Shown here: positions 58,313-64,000 of the stretch, piece by piece
How the letters are laid out: each line of letters starts with the position of its first letter
How positions within the stretch are numbered: the first letter of the stretch is position 1
Made by a program: the position numbers and the translations under genes
The notes under the pieces: generated by a model
What the model saw: only the letters and a program-made list of their open reading frames with translations
Database searches by the model: none
Told to the model about the DNA's origin: nothing
Assembly: GCF_026913015.1 (NCBI RefSeq)
Contig: NZ_JAPTYD010000005.1
Coordinates: 101,756 to 165,755 of the forward strand
Direction of reading: 5' to 3'
From: Paracoccus benzoatiresistens
GTDB taxonomy: Bacteria; Pseudomonadota; Alphaproteobacteria; Rhodobacterales; Rhodobacteraceae
Length of the DNA stretch: 64,000 bases

Positions 58313-58912
58313 ATGGCGGAAGAGAAGGGACTGAAGCTGGTATCCGGGCTGGTCAAGTGGTTTGACCCGACCAAGGGCTATGGCTTCATCCTGAACGAGG
58401 AAGGCGGCGCGGATATCCTGTTGCACGCCAATGTCTTGCGGAATTTCGGACGCAGCTCGGTGGCCGACCAGTCCCGCGTGACCGTCTGGATGCAGCCGAC
58501 GCAGCGTGGCCTTCAGGCGACCGAGGTCGTGTCGATTGAGCCGCCGCTGTCGGAAGGCGCGCCGATAGCCGACCTGGACAATGGCGTGATCGAGCATCTC
58601 GAGGCGCTGCCGCTGCGTCCGGCCCGCGTCAAGTGGTTCGACAAGGCCAAGGGATTCGGCTTTGCCAACATCTTCGGCCATCCCGATGATGTCTTCCTGC
58701 ATGTCGAGGTCCTGCGCCATTCCGGTTTTGCCGACCTGACCATCGGCGAGGCCATCGGCATTCGCGTGGTCGAAGGCCCGCGCGGCCTGATGGCGGCCCA
58801 GGTCACCAGCTGGGATCGCGGCACCGAACAGGGGGGCCGTTCCCTGGGCGCTCCGGGGCTTGGCGACCAGGCGCAGGAGATCAGGGATTTCATGACGCAT
58901 GTCGGGGAATAA
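58313..58912 (+). CDS. Double cold-shock-domain protein
   Basis: 199 residues with two cold-shock domains: about 8-75 (GLVKWFDPTKGYGFI and DILLHANVL) and about 103-170 (RVKWFDKAKGFGFANIF and DVFLHVEVLR). Each has the RNP1-like K-G-F/Y-G-F core; the RNP2 equivalents are ILLH and VFLH instead of VFVH. Probably an RNA chaperone. A 158-base leader separates it from pdxH and may hold cold-responsive structure. The C-terminus overlaps the DUF192 gene by 14 bases. Confidence 0.92.
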   Translation: MAEEKGLKLVSGLVKWFDPTKGYGFILNEEGGADILLHANVLRNFGRSSVADQSRVTVWMQPTQRGLQATEVVSIEPPLSEGAPIADLDNGVIEHLEALPLRPARVKWFDKAKGFGFANIFGHPDDVFLHVEVLRHSGFADLTIGEAIGIRVVEGPRGLMAAQVTSWDRGTEQGGRSLGAPGLGDQAQEIRDFMTHVGE

Positions 58913-59399
58913 GGCGGCGCTTGCGGTCTTGTTCCTGGGGCTTGGCGCGCTTGAGGCGCTGGCCGATCCCCAAGCCTGTTCTCCGGACAGTGTGATCTTC
59001 CAAACCGGCGGCGATACCGTGACGGTTCGGGTCGAACTGGCCGATGATGAATCCGAACGTGCGCGCGGCCTGATGTATCGCCGTGAACTGGCGCCCGGCA
59101 ACGGGATGCTGTTCATCTATGACAGTCCCCGCGCCGTCAGCTTCTGGATGCGCAACACCTATATCCCGCTGGATCTGGTCTTTCTGGACCAGACCGGCAC
59201 CATCCGCCACATCCATCGCAAAGCCGTGCCGCTGGACGAGACGCCCATTCCGGGCGCCGCGCCGGGCGATCCCCGGCCCGAACGCCAGATGATCCTGGAA
59301 ATCGGCGGGGGCGAGGCCGAGCGCCTTGGCCTGAAGGTCGGGCAGCCGATGGCCCATCCCCGCCTGCAACAGGATTTGGCATCGCTTCCCTGCGGCTAG
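58899..59399 (+). CDS. DUF192 family exported protein
   Basis: 166 residues. Signal peptide (ALAVLFLGLGALEALAD). DUF192 core: VRVELADDESERARGLMYRRELAPGNGMLFIY, FWMRNTYIPLDLVFLD and ILEIGGGEAERLGLKVGQ. Function of the family is unknown. Its ATG lies inside the end of the cold-shock gene, so it is translated from the same message. Confidence 0.9.
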   Translation: MSGNKAALAVLFLGLGALEALADPQACSPDSVIFQTGGDTVTVRVELADDESERARGLMYRRELAPGNGMLFIYDSPRAVSFWMRNTYIPLDLVFLDQTGTIRHIHRKAVPLDETPIPGAAPGDPRPERQMILEIGGGEAERLGLKVGQPMAHPRLQQDLASLPCG

Positions 59400-59439
59400 G
59401 GCTTTTCCCCGCCGACGCGATCCGCTAAACGGAACGCGT

Positions 59440-59483
59440 CGGGGCGTAGCGCAGCCTGGTAGCGCGACGATTTTGGGTACCGT
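59440..59483 (+). pseudogene. tRNA-Pro 5' half remnant
   Basis: CGGGGCGTAGCGCAGCCTGG starts a tRNA-Pro-like 5' acceptor strand and D arm. An anticodon arm follows with loop TTTGGGT and a stem that keeps 4 of 5 pairs (59467-59471 with 59479-59483). No T arm and no CGCCCCG acceptor partner follow. D arm and loop match the intact tRNA-Pro 143 bases downstream. Two GTTTACAG octamers, 12 bases apart (59542 and 59554), lie between the two. It looks like the half-site left when an element integrated at or near the anticodon loop. Confidence 0.6.
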
Positions 59484-59582
59484 AAGTCTGACTGCCGAAA
59501 GGCGTTGTAATTCAAAGCTGTAGCGGCCAAAATCCGGGCCAGTTTACAGTTTGGTTTACAGTCGTTGTCTCGGTGAAGGATT

Positions 59583-59659
59583 CGGAGTGTAGCGCAGTCT
59601 GGTAGCGCGCCTGGTTTGGGACCAGGATGTCGGGGGTTCGAATCCCTCCACTCCGACCA
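59583..59659 (+). tRNA. tRNA-Pro (anticodon TGG)
   Basis: 77 bases with encoded CCA. Acceptor CGGAGTG pairs with CACTCCG; D stem GCGC/GCGC; anticodon stem CCTGG/CCAGG around TTTGGGA giving TGG; T loop TTCGAAT. It reads CCA codons (and, by wobble, other Pro codons). It borders the accessory region, a common integration target. The minus-strand open frame across it is a well-known artefact. Confidence 0.95.
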
Positions 59660-59756
59660 CTTCCCCTCGGCTCTTTCTGCTTTCGTGAAGATCGCCGGTG
59701 CCATCTCCGGCACGGTATGGGCTTGCCCAGGGAACGCCCCGGAGTAAGAGTAAGGC

Positions 59757-60458
59757 ATGATCAAGCAAGTCCGCCCCCATGAGTTCGTCGGCCAAGGGCT
59801 CTACACCGCCCCCGAGGCCGCGCGGCTCCTGAAAACCTCCCCGGCGACGGTCCGGCGGTGGCTGGAGGGGCACGCCTATACCCGTGGGGGGCAGACGAGG
59901 GTTATCGACCCGCTGTGGCGGCCCCGGTTCGGGAAGGTCGATGACCAGCTGTCCTTGAGCTTCCGCGACCTGATCGAGCTTCGCTTTGTGAAGGCGTTCG
60001 TCGACCAGGGCCTGAGCCTCCAGGCGGTCCGCGCCTGCCTGAACCTGGCGAGGGATTGCGTTCGTGAGGAGCAGCCCTTCTCCACCGGGCGGTTCCGGAC
60101 CGACGGCAAGACGATCTTTCTCGAAGGGATCGCCGGGTCCGACGATCCGGCCCTGATCGATCTGCGCAAGAACCAATACGCATTCCGGTCCGTGATCGAG
60201 CGCACCTTCAAGGACCTGGACATCGAGGCGGACGAGGTCCTGAGGTGGCGGCCGTTCCACGGCAAGGGCTCGATCGTGATCGACCCTGGGCGGTCCTTCG
60301 GACAGCCCGTCGCGACCGCCTCTGGCGTGCCCACCGAGGTTCTGGCGGACGCCGTGCGGGCCGAGGGGTCCGTGGCACGGGTCGCCGCGCTCTACGAGGT
60401 GGACAGGTCGGTCGTGGCCGACGCCGTGAAGTATCACGAGGAGCTGGCCGCGGCTTGA
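59757..60458 (+). CDS. HTH plus DUF433-type protein, likely antitoxin
   Basis: 233 residues. N-terminal MerR-like helix-turn-helix (LYTAPEAARLLKTSPATVRRWLEG, about 15-38), a middle region with FRDLIELRFVKAFVDQGLSLQAVRACL, and a C-terminal DUF433-like domain (GVPTEVLADAVRAEGSVARVAALYEVDRSVVADAVKYHEE) that acts as a second DNA-binding fold in VapB-like antitoxins. Its TGA overlaps the TTG start of the PIN-like gene. Longer than most antitoxins. Probably autoregulates the pair. Confidence 0.72.
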   Translation: MIKQVRPHEFVGQGLYTAPEAARLLKTSPATVRRWLEGHAYTRGGQTRVIDPLWRPRFGKVDDQLSLSFRDLIELRFVKAFVDQGLSLQAVRACLNLARDCVREEQPFSTGRFRTDGKTIFLEGIAGSDDPALIDLRKNQYAFRSVIERTFKDLDIEADEVLRWRPFHGKGSIVIDPGRSFGQPVATASGVPTEVLADAVRAEGSVARVAALYEVDRSVVADAVKYHEELAAA

Positions 60459-60847
60459 GGATCCTCGTGGACGAGAACCTGCCGCCGGCCCTGGCGCGTG
60501 CCTTGGCCGAGCTGTTCAGGGGCCAGCACGAGGTGATCCATATCCGGGACCGGTTCGGCCCTAAGGTGACGGACATCGAATGGATCAGCGTCCTGAACGC
60601 CGAGGGGCACTGGACCGTGCTGTCGGCTGACCGGCGGATCTCCCGGAACAAGGCGGAGCAGGCGGCCTTCAGGGCATCGCGGCTGATCGCGTTCATCTTC
60701 GCGCCAGCGCTTCAGAAGGGGACGATCCTGAAGAAGATGGAGCGCCTCATGGTCCTCTGGCCGAAGATCGAGGCGCAGGTCGGCCTAGTCCAGGGCGGGT
60801 CCATGTTCGAGATCCCTGCCAAGGGGGACCGCCTGCGGCCGCTGTGA
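60455..60847 (+). CDS. PIN-like (DUF5615-type) protein, likely toxin
   Basis: 130 residues, TTG start overlapping the previous stop (TTGA). MRILVDENLPPALARALAEL begins the fold with the first acidic pair; IRDRFGPKVTDIEWI and WTVLSADRRISRNKAEQ hold further conserved acidic and basic residues of the Mut7-C/PIN-like group. Probably an RNA-acting toxin neutralised by the upstream gene. Activity is inferred from family and pairing, not shown. Confidence 0.7.
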   Translation: MRILVDENLPPALARALAELFRGQHEVIHIRDRFGPKVTDIEWISVLNAEGHWTVLSADRRISRNKAEQAAFRASRLIAFIFAPALQKGTILKKMERLMVLWPKIEAQVGLVQGGSMFEIPAKGDRLRPL

Positions 60848-61063
60848 GCGGCCGTTTTTCCCGTCCTGCCTTGTCGATCTCTTTCCTTTTTTCGGCCACG
60901 CGACCGTCGTGTGGAGGGTGCGGGTTGGCGCTGCGGCGATCACGTTCGCTCAAGCCGAAGTCTCGCTCCATGTCAGACCGCAGCACCCCGGCAAATCAGT
61001 TAAACACTGATCGCAAGTGGTGTAAGATGAAGCTTGGGCGAGGAACAGAGAAAGGGGAGGTCC

Positions 61064-61717
61064 ATGAAACAGGCACCTTTGGCCGCAGCAGTGGCATTCG
61101 CCGCGTTGGCGGGGAGCGCCGGGACGGCGTGCGCTCAGGCGTGGTCGCTGGAAGACGCCTACATCAAGGGTTTCGGTGGTGCGACCTGGCCGTCGGACCT
61201 GGATACGATGCTCTTCGAGGATGGTGAGCAGATCGCCGCGCCGAGCTTCGACCATGACACCGGCTATACGCTGGGCATTGCGGTCGGCGCAGCCGTAACA
61301 CCAAACTTCGCGATGGAACTCGAATACACCTACCGCAAGGCCGACTTCTCTGTCAGAGACCGTGCTGAAGGCGACCAGACCGACGGCGACACCTCGGCTC
61401 AGGCCTTCATGGTCAACGCGCTTTACATGTTCGACAGCATGGGCCCGACAGGGTCGATCCAGCCCTACCTCGGCGCCGGCATCGGTGCGGCCAATGTGGA
61501 GAAGAGCGCCGGCGGCCAGGATTTCGAAGCCGACGGGGTGTTTGCCTATCAATTGTTCGGCGGCGTGGGCTACGAGGTGAACCCCAACATGAGCCTCTTC
61601 GCCGAAGGACGCTGGTTCCAGACGGAGTCGGACAGGTTTGAAGGCCCTGCTGACGAGAACTTCGACGGCGAGTTCGAGACCTTCGACCTACTGGTCGGCA
61701 TGCGCTTTGCGTTCTGA
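61064..61717 (+). CDS. Outer membrane beta-barrel protein (Omp25-like)
   Basis: 217 residues. Signal peptide MKQAPLAAAVAFAALAGSAG with a cleavage site near ACAQA. The mature part shows alternating beta strands (YIKGFGGATWP, TLGIAVGAAVTPNFAMELEYTY, YLGAGIGAANV, YQLFGGVGYEVNPNMSLFAEGRW) and ends in LVGMRFAF, with the terminal Phe expected of a BAM substrate. AAAGGGGAGG lies just before the ATG. Monocistronic within the accessory region; role unknown. Confidence 0.85.
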   Translation: MKQAPLAAAVAFAALAGSAGTACAQAWSLEDAYIKGFGGATWPSDLDTMLFEDGEQIAAPSFDHDTGYTLGIAVGAAVTPNFAMELEYTYRKADFSVRDRAEGDQTDGDTSAQAFMVNALYMFDSMGPTGSIQPYLGAGIGAANVEKSAGGQDFEADGVFAYQLFGGVGYEVNPNMSLFAEGRWFQTESDRFEGPADENFDGEFETFDLLVGMRFAF

Positions 61718-61799
61718 CGAAACCTGACGGACGGGCGCCCGACCTGCCTGTAAGCCTGCGCCTCCTGACCCGAACGCTGGCATGGCTCAACCGCTTTTC

Positions 61800-62491
61800 T
61801 TATTCGCCGTCCTCGTTCTGAACCGGAGCCGCCAGCGCGGCGCGCCTGAGTTCGGCGGAAAGCACCTTGTCCAGGATGCCGTCGGTCATGTCCGGATCGA
61901 TGGCCGCGTAGCGGCTCAGCATCTGCGCGGCGTATGCGAGGCTCCAGCCCATGTGTCCGACCAACTCCCCGATATTGCAGCCAGCCCGCACCAGCCGGGT
62001 CACCGCCGTGCTGCGGCAGTCGTAGAAATGCAGTTCCTTGCGGATACCGATCTCATCACGCCAGTGATGAATGAGGGCGCCCAAGGCGTTTGCGGTCTTG
62101 AACGGCTGCCCGTCATCCCGAACCACGATGTGGTGCTGCGCGGCGGGGAGGGCGTCGATCATCGCCCTCAGCCGCGGCGTGACGGGGATGGACGCATAGT
62201 TCCTGCGGTTGCTCTTCTGGGTGCGGAGGATGATCCGGGACTGCCCCGCCGCGGTCTGCTCGATGTCCGCGCGGGTCAGGTCGCGCAGGTCGCCGGGCCG
62301 GAGGCCGGTCTCGGCGGCCGCGATCAGGACCCTGCCGGCGTAGACCGGCGCGTGCTGGAGGAAGTGATCGATCTCCTCCTGCCGCCAGACGATGGCGGCC
62401 CGGTTCGACCTCGACCGCTTCTGGATCTTCAGGAGGTGGTGATGCCCGATCAGGCCGCGCTGTAGGCGAAGGAGACGACCCGCTGCAGGGT
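61800..62491 (-). pseudogene. Tyrosine recombinase/integrase, frameshifted and truncated
   Basis: C-terminal catalytic part of a phage-type integrase. Box I Arg lies in AAETGLRPGDLRDL, box II in FYDCRSTAVTRLVRAGC, then GHMGWSLAYAAQM and the Tyr nucleophile in LSRYAAI. The frame RGLIGHHHLLKIQKR stops matching upstream near 62460; the earlier piece TLQRVVSFAYS continues in another frame, so one base is missing. N-terminal to that, an IS3-family end at about 62492 cuts the gene. It was probably the integrase of the element at the tRNA-Pro site. Confidence 0.8.
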
Positions 62492-62630
62492 TGGACCGCC
62501 CCCACCGAGTGGTCCAGGTTGATTGTTAGTGCATCGTCGGCCGCTGGTCTATTGGGATGACGGCGTCCGGTGCGGGCGGGCGATATCTCAGGGAACTGTG
62601 CGGCCTGACAGTGTTGTAGTGTGTAGTGCG
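62492..62630 (-). mobile_element. IS3-family remnant (terminal repeat plus transposase C-terminus)
   Basis: The end starts TGGACCGCCCCCACCGAGTG and contains TGGACC/GGTCCA. Inside lies the transposase C-terminus HYNTVRPHSSLRYRPPAP... RPTMH followed by a stop at 62526-62528. Upstream the frame ends at a TGA (62632-62634). The left part of the IS is missing, replaced by IS21-family DNA. Confidence 0.75.
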
Positions 62631-62711
62631 TCAACCACCTTGTCCTTGACCGACAACCAGCTTGGCCGGGTTTGAAGCCGCCCGGGTTGGCGTGTCGTTC
62701 GGTGTCTTGGC

Positions 62712-63527
62712 TCAGTCCGCTCCTTTGTTCTGGTTGTCGTTGCTGGTTGTCGCTGGTGTTTCAGCCCGGGCCCTCTTGTTGGCTGTCGCGGCACGCTGAC
62801 GGTAACTTTGGGCGTTCATCTCGAGGATGGTCGCGTGATGGACCAGACGGTCGATGGCGGCGACGGTCATCGCCTTGTCGGGAAAGATCTGGTCCCAACC
62901 ACTGAAGGGCTGGTTGGCGGCAATGGCAATGCTGCGGTATTCATAGCGCCGGGCAATCAACTCGAAGAGCACGCTGGTTTCGGCCTGGTCCTTGTGGGCA
63001 TAGGTGATGTCGTCGAGGATGATCAGGTCGAACCGGTCGAGTTTGGCAAGCGCGGCCTCCAGGACTAGATCGCGCCGGGCAGCCTGGAGCCTTTGCACAA
63101 GATCGCTGGTCCGGGTGTAGAACACGCGGTGTCCCGCCTCGATCAGGGCATGACCAATGGCGCTCAGGATGTGGGTCTTGCCGGTGCCAGAATTGCCGAT
63201 GGCGATCAGGTTGCCGCCCTCTTCCAGCCAGTCGCCTGCGGCCAGTGCTTCGACACGCGGGCGTGGCAAGCTTGGCAAGGCCTTGAAGTCGAAGGTTGCG
63301 AGTGTTTTGCCGGCGGGAAGATGCGCCTCGTTCAAGTGGCGCCGAATGCGTCGCATGTCGCGCTCGGCCAGCTCATACTCCGCCAGAACGGCCAGGAAAC
63401 GAGCGGCAGGCCAGCCTTCACTATCGGCGCGGGTCGCAATCTCGGCCCAAAGCTTGTGGAAGCTCGGCAGGCGCAGCGCGGTCAGCATGCCGGGCAGCGT
63501 GTGGATGTCGACGTCGCGGGCGGTCAT
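62712..63527 (-). CDS. istB: IS21 helper ATPase IstB
   Basis: 271 residues. AAA+ helper of the IS21 transposase. Walker A GNSGTGKTH, Walker B LIILDDITYAHK, and IAANQPFSGWDQIF as in IstB. N-terminal helical domain LPSFHKLWAEIATRADSEGW; C-terminal lysine/threonine-rich tail. The ATG overlaps the istA stop (ATGA), the standard istAB arrangement. Confidence 0.95.
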   Translation of the reverse strand: MTARDVDIHTLPGMLTALRLPSFHKLWAEIATRADSEGWPAARFLAVLAEYELAERDMRRIRRHLNEAHLPAGKTLATFDFKALPSLPRPRVEALAAGDWLEEGGNLIAIGNSGTGKTHILSAIGHALIEAGHRVFYTRTSDLVQRLQAARRDLVLEAALAKLDRFDLIILDDITYAHKDQAETSVLFELIARRYEYRSIAIAANQPFSGWDQIFPDKAMTVAAIDRLVHHATILEMNAQSYRQRAATANKRARAETPATTSNDNQNKGAD

Positions 63528-64000
63528 GCGTGTGCCCCCAGCAAAGCATCGAAGCTGTCGAGCGATGGATGGGTCACGGCGACATCCCGCGGCAGCGTCA
63601 TGGGCTTCGGGCTCAGGCGGGAGAGCAGCGCTTTGGGATCGGGCAGCCGGCCTGCGGCGAGATCGTCTTCAAGCAGATGCGCCAGTTCCGCCTCGCAGGC
63701 CTGGTCATGAGCCATAAACAGCAGATCAACCATTCGGCGGCAGGCCTCCCGCCGGGGCAGATCCCGCTGAAGCGCTTTCCAGGCTTCGGCGTATTCGGTG
63801 CGGGGGAACAGGCTGTCGCGATAGATCGAACTCCACAAGGCTTGCGGTTTGCGCCGCAGCGCGTGGATGACGTGGTGGTAGTTGATGACATGAACACGAT
63901 GGCCGTCGCCGCGACCGCGCGCCCGTGGATGGCTGACAACCAGAGTGCTGCCGAGAAAGGCCTCGATGCGGTCATCGTAGAGGTGAACCCGCAGACGCTG
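63524..64000 (-). CDS. istA: IS21 transposase IstA, C-terminal part only
   Basis: The last 158 residues or so, in frame from the window edge: RVHLYDDRIEAFLGSTLVVSH, INYHHVIHALRRKPQAL, then the C-terminal helical region ending FDALLGAHA. The DDE catalytic core and the HTH lie outside the window. Translationally coupled to istB. Confidence 0.9.
   Translation of the reverse strand, partial: QRLRVHLYDDRIEAFLGSTLVVSHPRARGRGDGHRVHVINYHHVIHALRRKPQALWSSIYRDSLFPRTEYAEAWKALQRDLPRREACRRMVDLLFMAHDQACEAELAHLLEDDLAAGRLPDPKALLSRLSPKPMTLPRDVAVTHPSLDSFDALLGAHA

Larger units (their letters stand above)
62641..64000 (-). mobile_element. IS21-family element, partial
   Basis: Contains the istB gene and the 3' part of istA, with about 70 bases between the istB stop and the presumed end near TGTCCTTGACCGACAACC at 62641. 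The other end lies beyond the window. The exact boundary is inferred from where the IS3 remnant stops. Confidence 0.7.

Noticed and set aside
59396..59764. 122-codon minus-strand frame with SEWRDSNPRHPGPKPGALP
   Set aside because: Reverse translation of tRNA-Pro, a common misannotation.

Overview
The window is about two thirds G+C and reads as chromosome from a Rhodobacterales alphaproteobacterium, most likely Paracoccus or a close relative. Three things point there: the nifR3/dusB-ntrB-ntrC-ntrY-ntrX-trkA-trkH-hfq-hflX gene order, a bacterial zeaxanthin-type carotenoid cluster, and a polyol operon (smoEFGK-smoS-mtlK) very like that of Rhodobacter sphaeroides. This assignment is inference from gene content; no rRNA gene is present.

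Left part (1-8.9 kb): a stress and maintenance neighbourhood. It holds the end of a trehalose-from-glycogen operon (treZ-treY, treY cut by the window edge), an SDR of the YghA type, two small proteins, an isochorismatase-fold hydrolase, DNA polymerase IV, type II dehydroquinase and a DUF892 ferritin-like protein. From 7.8 to 12.3 kb, on the minus strand, lies a tightly overlapped operon: NMT1-type binding protein, ATPase, a fused double permease and a glycosyltransferase.

Carotenoid region (12.9-20.5 kb): type 2 IPP isomerase, crtE, a translationally coupled crtY-crtI-crtB set and crtX. A DUF2585 membrane protein is transcribed away from crtY, where I would expect crtZ. No hydroxylase or ketolase gene is visible, although crtX implies a hydroxylated carotenoid. 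Polyol region (20.6-28.9 kb): a HAD phosphatase and a SorC regulator are followed by the smoEFGK importer, sorbitol dehydrogenase and mannitol dehydrogenase, with a candidate SorC operator ahead of smoE and a strong terminator after mtlK.

Centre (28.9-46.9 kb): a YjbH/YjbF pair, a COG3650-like lipoprotein, L-serine dehydratase, then the Ntr-Trk-Hfq-HflX block. Both NtrC and NtrX lack the GAFTGA sigma-54 loop. Next (46.9-59.4 kb): ung-trpD-trpG on the minus strand (no trpC), an aminotransferase, a PpiD-like chaperone coupled to trpE, a PRC-barrel protein, gpt, a LysE exporter, fabI, pdxH, a double cold-shock-domain protein and a DUF192 protein.

Right end (59.4-64 kb): a tRNA-Pro integration hotspot. 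A truncated tRNA-Pro 5' half sits beside an intact tRNA-Pro(TGG). After them come a DUF433/PIN-like toxin-antitoxin-type pair, an outer-membrane beta-barrel gene, a tyrosine integrase that is frameshifted and cut by an IS3-family remnant, and an IS21-family element (istB, partial istA) that itself cuts the IS3 remnant. This is the accessory part of the window.
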